The notes beneath the pieces were generated by a model. That model saw only the letters and a list, made by a program, of their open reading frames with translations. It was not told the DNA's origin and made no database searches. Of a stretch of DNA of 64,000 bases, positions 44,385 to 54,399 are shown piece by piece (position 1 is the first letter of the stretch; each line of letters starts with the position of its first letter). The DNA is from Mesodorylaimus sp. YZB2_4 (lineage: Eukaryota > Nematoda > Enoplea > Dorylaimida > Dorylaimidae): assembly GCA_030248295.1 (NCBI GenBank), contig JASANH010001508.1:744001-808000 (forward strand). The letters run 5' to 3'. Made by a program: the position numbers and the translations under genes.

Positions 44385-44999
44385 ATGATCACTCCGGAAA
44401 CGTTGGCAATAAAAGAGGGTCAGGCGACGATGCAGAACACGGGCTCGCGCACTCTGGCCTACAAGCTGAAGACGACTCGTCCATCCAGCGTGAAGCCGAA
44501 CAAGGCGATGGGCGTGATCAAGGCGGGCAGCAACGACAAGCTCAAAGTCAACTACAAACCGGCGCCGTCCGAGGAGCCATTCATCGATGCTGATCGAATC
44601 ACCGTGCTGATCGCCCAATGGCAGACAGTTCCATGGTATGTAGCTTTGACTGCGGGGGGGGGCAGGGTCACAGTAGGTCGCGGCACTCCACACTCCCGTT
44701 TGATAGGCTGCTTGGTCTGGGGTTACTTTTGGACGTCCCACGGACCACTGTCCTTATTAGCTCTTTCATTTCAGAAACCAGAGCAGTTCTGGAAGACGCC
44801 GGGCCCGTCGAATGCGGGTCGCCAAGTGATCAGGCTGGAGAAAGCGGGCGAGTCGAAGAAGGAGAGGCCGAAGAAGACGAAAGAGCAGATGGAGAAGGAA
44901 GATGCGCAAGTGAAGAGCGAAGAGAGCGAGGCCGAAACTAAATCCTCCGGCACCGAGACCGAATCCAGCAGCGGCACCACTACAGAGAGCCAAGCCTGA
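44385..44999 (+). CDS. MSP-domain protein 2, splice/frame anomaly
   Basis: Closest relative of the MSP gene at 2.1 kb: ITPETLAIKEGQ, GSRTLAYKLKTTRP, NDKLKVNYKPAPSEEPF, ADRITVLIA, then KPEQFWKTPG and an acidic tail (KSEESEAET). It lacks the first intron of that gene. At the place of the second intron there is a good donor (GTATGT at 44636) and acceptor (TTTCAG ending 44774), but removing these 139 bases gives a stop at the junction. Left unspliced, the frame stays open from 44385 to the stop at 44997-44999. A weak in-frame donor at 44628 would also work (147 bases removed). About eight extra bases before the donor, compared with the paralogue, explain the problem. Possibly a degrading copy. 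ATG 44385 is chosen because the domain begins there. Confidence 0.7.
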   Translation: MITPETLAIKEGQATMQNTGSRTLAYKLKTTRPSSVKPNKAMGVIKAGSNDKLKVNYKPAPSEEPFIDADRITVLIAQWQTVPWYVALTAGGGRVTVGRGTPHSRLIGCLVWGYFWTSHGPLSLLALSFQKPEQFWKTPGPSNAGRQVIRLEKAGESKKERPKKTKEQMEKEDAQVKSEESEAETKSSGTETESSSGTTTESQA

Positions 45000-45225
45000 A
45001 CGACCGTGATCCGTGATCGTGTTGCGACAGTGCCTGCGTGGTCTGTTGTATGTCTTTTCATGCTCGTCGCTCATCTGCCTTTGATGTGCTGCTCTGGTAA
45101 TCAAGAAATCGGCCACCTTGATCCGCTGAAGTACCGTAATCCAAACAAAAGCATCGCTCCCATGAGAGTGATATGCGGAGAAACCTCGGTCTGTTGATAA
45201 TTTTAAGAAGTTCCCAGGTCATTTT

Positions 45226-46145
45226 CGCGTGTCACTGTGGAGGTCCAGTGACGATTCCCCCCCCCCCCCACTTGGTCGTTTCCCCCACCTCTTTTTTGGG
45301 GGGTGGGGGGGGGGGGGGGGGGGGGAATTCGACTCACTGAGACATGCGATTCCCCCCACGACGATATGCAGGTAGGAACGACTTGGGTTGCAAAAGGCAG
45401 CACGTGTGTGACAGGATGTGTGTGGCAGGATGATAGGCTTTTAGGGTGTGGGCAGTGTGAAGTAAAAGTTTGCTACTGCAGCTCAATGTGCAAGGTATTC
45501 GGGCTACAAACTTTTTGAACTCTTAACTTACTGCAGAAGAAATGGGTTATACGCTGCCAATACGAGTGTATGTAAGACCAGACCAGTTTTTCTGTGCCAA
45601 TGAAAGCTTGTTTCAAATCAAAACGTAGAACTAGCTCACTGTGAATCGGTAAAAGCAGAAGACATAAATTTAGGCAGCGGGATTCGGGTGAAATCAACAG
45701 TATCACAGCTGCAGATTTTGGCAAAGCAGTTTTCTCATTTACGATATATTAAGGCTCGTCTTCTGTGTCCTTGAATCAGGCGAGCGTGGTCCAAGGAGAA
45801 AACGTGAAGCAAGCATTTTAGGCCTTATCACAACATGGCTTTCGGAGCATGGCAGTCGAATGACGATTTAACAAAATCGTGGAGTATTTGAGGCATACTT
45901 CATGTCTTCTAGGATAAGCGATAAAGATTTGTGCATGAGTACTTATTCCTATACGAAGGCTCAAAATTTGGATAGCCGCAGTTTCTCAAAAGTGATGGTC
46001 TCAGCGAGGAAACGTCGCATGTCTCAGTGAGTCGATTCCCCCACCAGGCACGGTGGGGGGAAACGACACAGTGAAGGAATCGTCTCACGATCAGAGGGGG
46101 AAACAACCAAGTGGGGGAAACGTCTCACAATCACTGTGGATACGG
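45226..46145. mobile_element. Element bounded by ~130-bp inverted, C-rich terminal repeats
   Basis: The left arm (about 45226-45360) contains CACTTGGTCGTTTCCCCCAC, a poly-G run and TCGACTCACTGAGACATGCG. The same words appear in reverse complement and mirrored order at about 46016-46145: CGCATGTCTCAGTGAGTCGA, then GTGGGGGAAACGAC-like units, then CCAAGTGGGGGAAACG. The interior (45361-46015) has no coding content. This fits a foldback or MITE-like DNA element. Left-arm homopolymers (13 C at 45257, over 20 G from about 45303) blur the exact ends. Confidence 0.65.
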
Positions 46146-47845
46146 TTTTTCGAGCATTCATCTGAAGGTCTTGGCTCCTTTGGCCCTTGTTTGCAAGCCT
46201 TGACCCTTTTGAAAGCTTATCAAGCGGATTTTATGACTCGGAATTTATGGGTCCGAGGCGGGGTCTAATTTTGAAGATTCTCATCGGGCTTGATTGTCAT
46301 TCATACAATAAGCAAAAGGCAAGATAAAAACTTGAAGTCCTGACACCGAGAGGGAGCCTCTTGTGACTTGCGGCAAGTGGTATTGAACCGCCGCCTGAGC
46401 GGATCCCACAGACATTCATGCAATCGATCGGAAAGTCACGTTTATCCATTGATAGCAAGTTTTTAAGCTTCATAAATTTGTAGGCGTTATGTATAGGGAG
46501 CAAAGTGACTGCAACTCGATCTCTTGTCACACATGTCAGACCTAATATCGCCCGCTGCTCAAGTACTTCCGCTTGCATCTGCTCCATCTTCCACTGGCAT
46601 TTGCTTCGTTGTACTGTTTACTCGAGCATTAGGCTATAAGCCAAACAAAGGCAGATTAGCCCGTAGACCCAGCAGGCTTCATCTTCGAACACCATCCATA
46701 CATTTCCGCCACGCGTCCAATCTGGAAGATTATCTGTTCGAGTCCATTAAAAAAACCATGTGCGTTCTTGAAGGCAAAGAGGGCCCGATTTAGGAACCAA
46801 CATCTTCCACAGTTGTCATTAGCCGAAATGACATGGCAGCAGGCGTGCACAAGGCGACATGTGTAGACGAGTTGGTGTCATCTGTTAACTCGCCACATGC
46901 TCAGGATCGTATAAGATGCTATTATCCATTGTTTTCTCTTTCCTTCTACGAGCGCCTTCTGCACACGACACGCATTGTTAATCGCATTCTTATTGTTCTT
47001 CGCCCAATGGCCGTCTTCTGCCTCAGCCCGGAAAGGGATAATGAGCCGAGGTCGAGCGGCAGGCACCAACGAAAGGGCCCGATGGCCGAGCCCTGGCGCT
47101 CCTTCACTGAACATGTGTAGACGGGTTGACCCCGTACGACTCTTATCGCCTTCTATTTGCCCAAATTCGCCTGACTATCAGTCCACTGATTCCGTGTGCA
47201 CCTGTTCTTGTTTAGGTTCAAATTCACTGTAATTTGTTGAAAAAGCGTCGCTACTTCCATTTCTTTCAGATGTTTATATGGGCGCATATAAGATTAGGGT
47301 CGGGCATACCTACGCCAGCAGTACATGTTCCCAGGCACACAGTAGTGCAGGCCACAGAGTCAGCGCACGGCACGAGTCCATTCAAGAGGCTGAGACGGGC
47401 ATGACCAAAAAATGACGAGTCTTGACGTGGAAAAGTACATCTATCTTGGAATGGGACACCCTGGTGGGTCTGGAGGAGGAAGATGACATCGCGCTATGTT
47501 CCGAAGAGGGTATGCTCTCTGTTCATGTATCCATCTCGGTCTGGCTCCTGAACTGCGGTACATTAATTCCTTGCGCTCTAATCATACAAGGCTCACTCAT
47601 TAGCCGAGGCAGTCCCAGAATACAGTGCCTCCTGCCTACGCCCAATAGCGCCGGCCAATAGCGCCACCCCATTCGAGACTGGAGGTCCGCCCACCGGCCG
47701 TCACGTGAGTGAAATGGGGAACACGATTATGATTGAGAAACTCGCAATATATCAAACCGGCGCGCGACGTTGAGCGGTTGGTTTGTTGGTTCGATCTTGT
47801 CAAGGCCTTGTTGGTCGGTTTATTATCGTACCTGTCATCGTAAAA
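46146..47845. other. Intergenic upstream of the Notch ligand
   Basis: About 1.7 kb without a recognised gene or repeat. It should contain the promoter of the ligand gene that starts at 47846; no distinct motif was identified. Confidence 0.45.
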
Positions 47846-50800
47846 ATGTATTTTCGAAAGCTAGAGCTTATCTTTTGCACATTTTTTATTTTGGTAAGGT
47901 ACCGTGGGAAAGTTTTCGTTGGCTCAATACACGACCGGCTTGTTTGTTTTTCAGGTCATCTCGACGATCAACGGGTTAGGATTTTTCGATGTCGACGTAG
48001 TCTCGGACTCGCTATTAGCTAATACTCAATGCTGCCAAGACAAGTCCACTGGTCAGACATCCTGTCTCTGCCACACCGTCATGCGAGTCTGCCTGCTATC
48101 GAATCCGTTCTACGGAGACGTGTCCGCCACCAACTTACACGACAATTGTGTTCTGGGATTCGGAGAAGTGTCCACTCAATCCATGGCAGCTTCAACACAC
48201 AATCAGTCCCAGCTTACTTTGAGCATTCCATTCACTTTCGGATGGCCGGTAAGTCAGACTGGATGGTACCCGAGTATGTATGTTTTTTTTTGGAAATGGG
48301 AGTGTGCTAAGTCTCACAGAAGGATACTCTTTTTTCGGCTTTGCACAGACGAATGATTTTAAATTTATCGCTTGACTGCTTTCGCGACAATTCGACCTTG
48401 TACTACAGTTCGGTCTAGGAATCCGAGTTACCAAGCGTAAACTTGGCAATCGCAGGTTTTGATGATTATGATTTCTATCTCGTCGATTTCTCTGGTTTGG
48501 CATGGCCAGAAAAATGATACCGCCTTTGCTGCCATGATTCGGATCATTTACAAAATGTTTTCTGACCCTTTGCATTACGTATGCGTCAGTGCCATATATG
48601 GACATTGCGCGAAATGTACGCGTAGGCACAAATGGGTGGGCCCATTTTAAGTAGTTTTATTGGCAGCTGGCGGGACCATAACACATTTGCGTGTATGCCA
48701 GCCTCGCCTTGAATCACTACTATGCTCGTATCATTTGCATCGGCGACTCGATTTTCGAAACAAGCACTAAGCGAACGTCCGTTTTCTGGCACCGCCAGTT
48801 CTCGGTGAAACTGACTGAGGCTAGAAAAAGCCAGCCTTTTACTTCTCGCAGCTTGTCTAATCACCACATCTGGTTTGACGGACACTGCAGTGAAGGGTGG
48901 CGTAATATTGGGGACGCCAAATAAGGCCCTGCTGCAATCGTTTATGTGCCACGCGTAACGGATGTACTTCAGTGTTCATTGTCGTTTTGCATGCGAATCA
49001 ACAATTAGGTCAATTTTTGGTCAACAGCCTTCACCTGTCGTCGGCGTGGCTTCCGCTTTCTCTCAGGCCTAGGCGGCAGATGGCGCAGTCAGCTAGAGCT
49101 CCAAATATGGACGGACGCTACCCTGAACAACCTGACGCTTTCGTTTACCTACGCGCAAATGGTAGGCATTAGTGGCCAGTCGCAGCTGTACAGGTAATTG
49201 AGCCGTTTCCATTAGGCAACGCGTTTGTTTTGATGGGCGTCGCAAGAAGGCCAGTTACAGCGGGGATCGTGATATATGACCGGAAATGGAAAGTCGAGCA
49301 CTGGCATTCTTTGGTTAGATGACTGAGGAAATTTAAAAGTTTGCATTCACTCATGAAACTTTGACGCGCACTTCGAGTCGGCGTCTTTAGGTTTGGTTGG
49401 TGGGGTGTCTAGTTGTTGGCTAAACATTGGCATTCCTCGAGTCGCCTGGTGGCGGGGCGTGAGAAGAATAAAAGGCGAGGTTGACACCAAAGTGCGACAT
49501 CGCAGTTGTCATGTTCTTTCTTGCCTCGAACCGTCACCTCCAATCGAAGGTAACAAGTAGTTTGTGGAGAATGTGCATAGCGTGCGGTGCCCTCCCGCCG
49601 ACATCTTAATGTAACCATCGCCTGTCAAAGGCAAAAACCATCGACGACATCCGACGATAATCGTCGGCACGGCTTTTGTTGTCGTTCTAGAAATCCGGCC
49701 GTCCTTTCCTTTCTTGGTGAACGAGTCTCGCATTTACGGGCTCGTGCGCTTGCATGGCCTTTTAAGGCGAGGCGTCATTGTTGTCACTATTGCCATTCGT
49801 CAGCGCATTGAAACAGGTGCTGCCTGCTCGGCGGCCATGATGACGGATCAAGTGCCATATGGGGAACTTTTGTAAATACTTGTTCCATGGTGGCCGTTGT
49901 CGGTCGTTTTCTCACAGTCGTTTTTCTATTTAACTTCCAAGCACGCATTCTCGCGCCCTCGCATCGCCGATCTAAATCGACTGTCTCAGCGACTGATCGG
50001 CGCCGCCACCGACTGACGACGTTGTTGTCAGTCCCTCAACAGATTAACCCCGTGCGTAATCGAAATTCAAATACTCGACTGGTCTTCGAGCTCCTCACTT
50101 ACGCCTTCTACGTCTCCGACTCATTGCAATTTACGATAGCTAACCGATTAGTCATGCCTATGTTTCCTCGAACGTTCTTCACCTCGCTCATTGACGCCTC
50201 TAAAGTAAATACGAGCACTGAGTGAGGCGAAACGAAAGCGAGCCGACGACAAGGGTGTCGTTGCGCGTAAAAATGCTATTGTCAACGCCCAAATCTTGAA
50301 TGGCGATCCTCGGGCTTTTCTCATCGACTCGGGTGAAATGTTGACGAAACGAATTAGATTTGTCGTGAGTCAATAGGGCATAGTTTTTATGGTCAAGTAG
50401 CTATGGCCAGTGTGGGAGCCCCTTCACAGTTTGCATTGGCATACAAATCTAGCCCGTCAAAATCGCCATGAGCACTCCGAAGCGTAAATTCCGATCGTCT
50501 ATTTGGAAAAACGGAACGAAATGCGAGCAGCTGGATATTGAATAGAATGCAGTTTTTGAGCATAAAATACAACACTGCAAAAGAGGTCGATTTCCAAACA
50601 AGCCTCCTTGGAACTTTGACGAAGGGGTCCATCCCCCTCTTTTCTGACCCTGTTCGAATGGAGGTTGTTTTGGATATGCCAAGCAGGGTGGTTTCGTAAA
50701 AGCATATTCAAAGAGATGACTGCTTTTATGCAATGCCTGCCTGCCTCTTACACAATTCTTGCGGACCGTGTAGGAGGGCGGCACCTTTTTGTCTAAATAG

Positions 50801-53800
50801 GAAATCTTTAGTCGGGCAACAAAAAATCGCTTTGCCTTGCGCGAATCGGTCAAAGTTGTTATCGGCGCCCGGAGGCGATGTTTGGTCCGATAGCGGAGTG
50901 TGAATAGAAATATCGCCTGGGCTAATGACTTTGTAAACCACGGACCGAGCAGTTTAGACTGAACAGGGCGAACATGAGTAATGACGCCTTCGAATCGTGA
51001 CTTAGACAAATTGGCTCAGAGGGTTATTGCCGGATGCGGTTGTGGAGGAATGCGTTCTCATTCACGGACCGCTTGTGTTGTAGGGTTCGACCACGATGGT
51101 CATTCAAGTGTTCAGTCAAGACAAGGATAATCGTGAGAAGCTGATTCAGCAAATAAGTCGTCCTATCGAGTTGAATGCAACCGTAACTGGTTCTTGGACG
51201 GACATCCGAGATGCACAAAGTACGCCCGACACCCGACCATCTGACTTGTCCTTCCGAGTTCGTGTCCGATGCGATGGGTCATCGTACGGGCCGTTCTGCA
51301 AGATTGAGTGCACACCACAAGATGGACCACTCGGCCATTTCGAATGTGATGTGAATGGGAACCGGAAATGTCTGCCTGGCTGGAAGAACGTGGTCAAGCG
51401 GTGCACTGAGGGTAAGGAGTTGGGGATGGGATGATAAACTACAGTAGCGCTGACCGTGTCCTTCCTGCAGCTATATGCGCACCCGGATGCAAATACGGAC
51501 GATGCGACTTACCAGGAGAGTGCAAGTAAGTGTCATAGCTGTCTGCTAAAATTGCTTGTGAGCTCTGCTTCTTAAATTACTTTTTCAAGGGATTGCGCTC
51601 GTGGATGGAAAGGCCCCATGTGCGATCAGTGCGTACCGTACCCCGGATGCATGCACGGGACGTGCAAACTCCCGAACGATTGCATCTGCGAAGAACGTTG
51701 GGGTGGACAGTTGTGCAATCTCGGTAAGCGGTCTACTTTAGTTTCCACCCCCCCCCCCCCCCCGCGGGGTAAAAAAATGTTTTGGTGTCTTTCCTTATTC
51801 ATGGGTCGATCTCCCTCAACCTAGGCGGGTCAAGGATGAGCCCCCACCGCTTGACACGCAGAGCTGGGAGTCAAATCCAAACCAAAGCGTGACTTTAAGC
51901 AAACCGTGACAGCCGCGTTTTAATCCTTACGCACCATCGAGGCGGGTAATTTACCTCACATCTTCTTTAAGATATGGATTATTGCCACCACAAGGACCCG
52001 TGTCGAAACGGCGCTGTTTGCATTCCGTCCGCCCCCAACAATTACACTTGTCAATGTGCACCCGGCTTTGCTGGACGGGATTGTGAAGTCGGTACGTACT
52101 GCATTCGAACAGCTTATTTTCCAGCTACATATCACCCGCATCTTTGCAGAAGTGAACCCGTGTTGGAGCGACCCGTGTCTGAATTTTGGAACATGCGTAG
52201 TCAAATCGGAGCATCACTATGTTTGTGTGTGTGATCGTTTCCACACCGGAAAGAATTGCGAAAGCTGTAAGTACCAGATCCCACTGCAGAAGTCGTATCA
52301 GCTAAGCATACAAGTTTTCAGTGTTGGCTGGTAAAGGAGCAGTTGATCCGTGCCACGTTGGAGACCAGATTTATGAGCATGGTCAAAGTTGGGAAATGCT
52401 CGGCTGTCGTCGTTGTCAATGCATCGATGGGTCAGCCAACTGCTCGAAGGTAGCCGATTTTAATTAATGTTTTCCGCTTTCAATTCAAAAGTGACCTCTG
52501 TTTTTTTCTGTCAGGCATCATGTCAAACTGGTGATTGTTTCTTGCCGGGCAATCCCTGTCCTGATGGTCAACGATGTTCACCCTCACATCCCGATCCGTG
52601 GTCTTGCGTTCGTGGTCCATGCCGGGCTCGTTCGTACGGAATGTGTCTACCCAACGAATTTGATGAGTACATAGCGGCCCTTAGGCACGCCCAGTGCAAT
52701 CAGTCATCGATCAGACATTGCGACAATTTCACTCTTTCCTTAAATATCTCCATGCTTCCTTCGGTAAGTCTACTGTGCTGCAGAGGCGAAATTGATCCTG
52801 AGGGATGGTCTGGTACGGATGTCAGTCCTACAATGCTATCTCATTTCAGAACACATACGCTGGTGATGTATGTTACCACATCATGATCCACATTTTCGAA
52901 AGACGGTTCACCTCCTACAATGCTAAGTGCACGATGGACCCCAATGGAAGTGGTGTCGTAAGGATTCAAGTGGTAAGTGTGGTCAAGTGACAGCGCATAC
53001 CTTGGCAGTTGACAAACCTGCTGATCCTAGTGTCCTTGCGACCAACCACTTCTCATATAACGTTAGCGTCCCCCAATTGATCCAGTCAGCCACATACTTT
53101 TCTTTCCAGGTCTCCTTGGACGACAAGTGGCCAGTGTCCGATTTTAAGAAGCTTCTAGAAGATCGAGTGAATTTGAATCGTGCCGTCTTTAACAGTCCGA
53201 TTGTGCAAGCAATAAGCAGCATCAATGATTTGGAACTACCCCACGATAACCAAGGTAAGCCAGGGCCTGACTTCTGAATAGGTACCTAACCAAGCAAAGC
53301 CTTTACCCGCACCAGTACCCATCTCTCGAGGGTACAAACTGATAACAGCGGCATGGACACTGGTTCTTGAAAATAACTGGTGAGGGTAGGGGTAGGGTAC
53401 GACTCTCATACCCCCTCCACCCTATTCTGCTACCAATGCACCGACCCATTGCTTTGTTCTCAGATACGGAACAGCCGTCCTTGTGGTCAGACACCCGAAA
53501 TCGTATCCTCATCGCCAGCATCATCGCCATCGGCGCAGTAATCTGCTTACTCGCACTGGCCGCCTATTGCCTGTGTCGAAAAATGCGTTCCCCTCCATTT
53601 CGAAAATGCTCTCCCATCGACACTGACAAGTCCGCATCGTCTCCCATCGACGTGCACTTGAACAATTGGACAATCCAAAGAAAACAGTGCAACCTGCTGG
53701 TAGCCGCCTGTGGCCGATCCACGCCCAAGGAGGTCAACATCACAGTGAAACCTTGCTTACGGCCTCCTTCGAACGAGGCTACAAGACCCAAGGACAACAA

Positions 53801-53942
53801 CTATCCGGACATCGTGGTCGACACTGCCGACAAGCCAGCACCTTACCAGAAGGTGATTCAAGGAAACGGGTCCGAATATTCAAGATCTGTCCACACGGCG
53901 CCGTCCAAGACCACTTTCGTCACCTTGGAAGCCAGTGTATAA
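47846..53942 (+). CDS. Jagged/Serrate-type Notch ligand (DSL protein), few EGF repeats
   Basis: Twelve exons: 47846-47893, 47955-48248, 51084-51411, 51471-51525, 51590-51723, 51972-52091, 52150-52266, 52322-52449, 52515-52763, 52850-52972, 53110-53254, 53464-53942; 739 residues, phases consistent. Order: signal peptide (LELIFCTFFIL), MNNL domain ending FTFGWP, DSL domain (about 177-221) with all six cysteines (VRCDGSSYGPFCKIEC, GHFECDVNGNRKCLPGW), four EGF-like repeats (two compact, then CRNGAVC...CQCAPGFAG and CLNFGTC...CVCDRF), a VWC-like module (CRRCQCIDGSANC, then DCFLPGNPCPDGQRC), one membrane helix (about 595-618) and a 120-residue cytoplasmic tail. VWC places it with Jagged/Serrate and not Delta, yet vertebrate Jagged has 16 EGF repeats. 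It acts at the cell surface by trans-binding Notch. Confidence 0.93.
48249..51083. other. Large second intron of the Notch ligand gene
   Basis: 2.8 kb. Open frames here (for example 186 codons on the minus strand, 50449-51009) show no family resemblance. No clear repeat was identified. Long early introns of developmental genes often hold enhancers, but nothing in the sequence alone proves this. Confidence 0.45.
51748..51763. repeat. Poly-C run
   Basis: About 16 consecutive C in intron 5 of the Notch ligand gene, followed by GCGGGG. Comparable pure G or C runs occur at 13612, 38622, 45257 and 45303. Confidence 0.85.
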
Positions 53943-54399
53943 ATTGGTGGGTATCGAATGCTTTTAGTTTTGCTTTACTTTGTTACGAGTCTGTTGGTTG
54001 TATTCGAATGTAGGTACGTCTGACAAGTGCACGCCTATTGGACAGATTGGATCTGTGATAGCCTTAATTATATTCTCATGTTGGCGTGCATTCAGTCTCC
54101 GTGTATCTAGTTGTTCTCGAGATTACTAACCCGTTTCCATACGATTGTGTGTATGGTGCTATGTACGCATAGGCCACATGCGAGTGAGTGAACAGACTGG
54201 CTGAGTATGCATTTTGATAAGTCAAATGACAGTCATTGTAAAATGCATAATATGTTCGAAACAATGATAATGTACAAGCAGACGCTGGAGAAGCGCATAT
54301 CATATCATACGACAATGTGGCAAACGTACCGCTCATGCTCTCCAGGATTATTAGAAACAAAGAAAACTGCCAACCCTTGTCACTCCAAACCTTCCTAAC
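53943..54399. other. Intergenic between converging genes
   Basis: About 460 bases separating the stop of the Notch ligand from the stop of the minus-strand SAM-domain gene. Both 3' UTRs should lie here. No other signal seen. Confidence 0.45.

Noticed and set aside
50449-51009. 186-codon minus-strand frame inside the Notch ligand intron
   Set aside because: No family resemblance, no splice partners, no conserved-looking motif.
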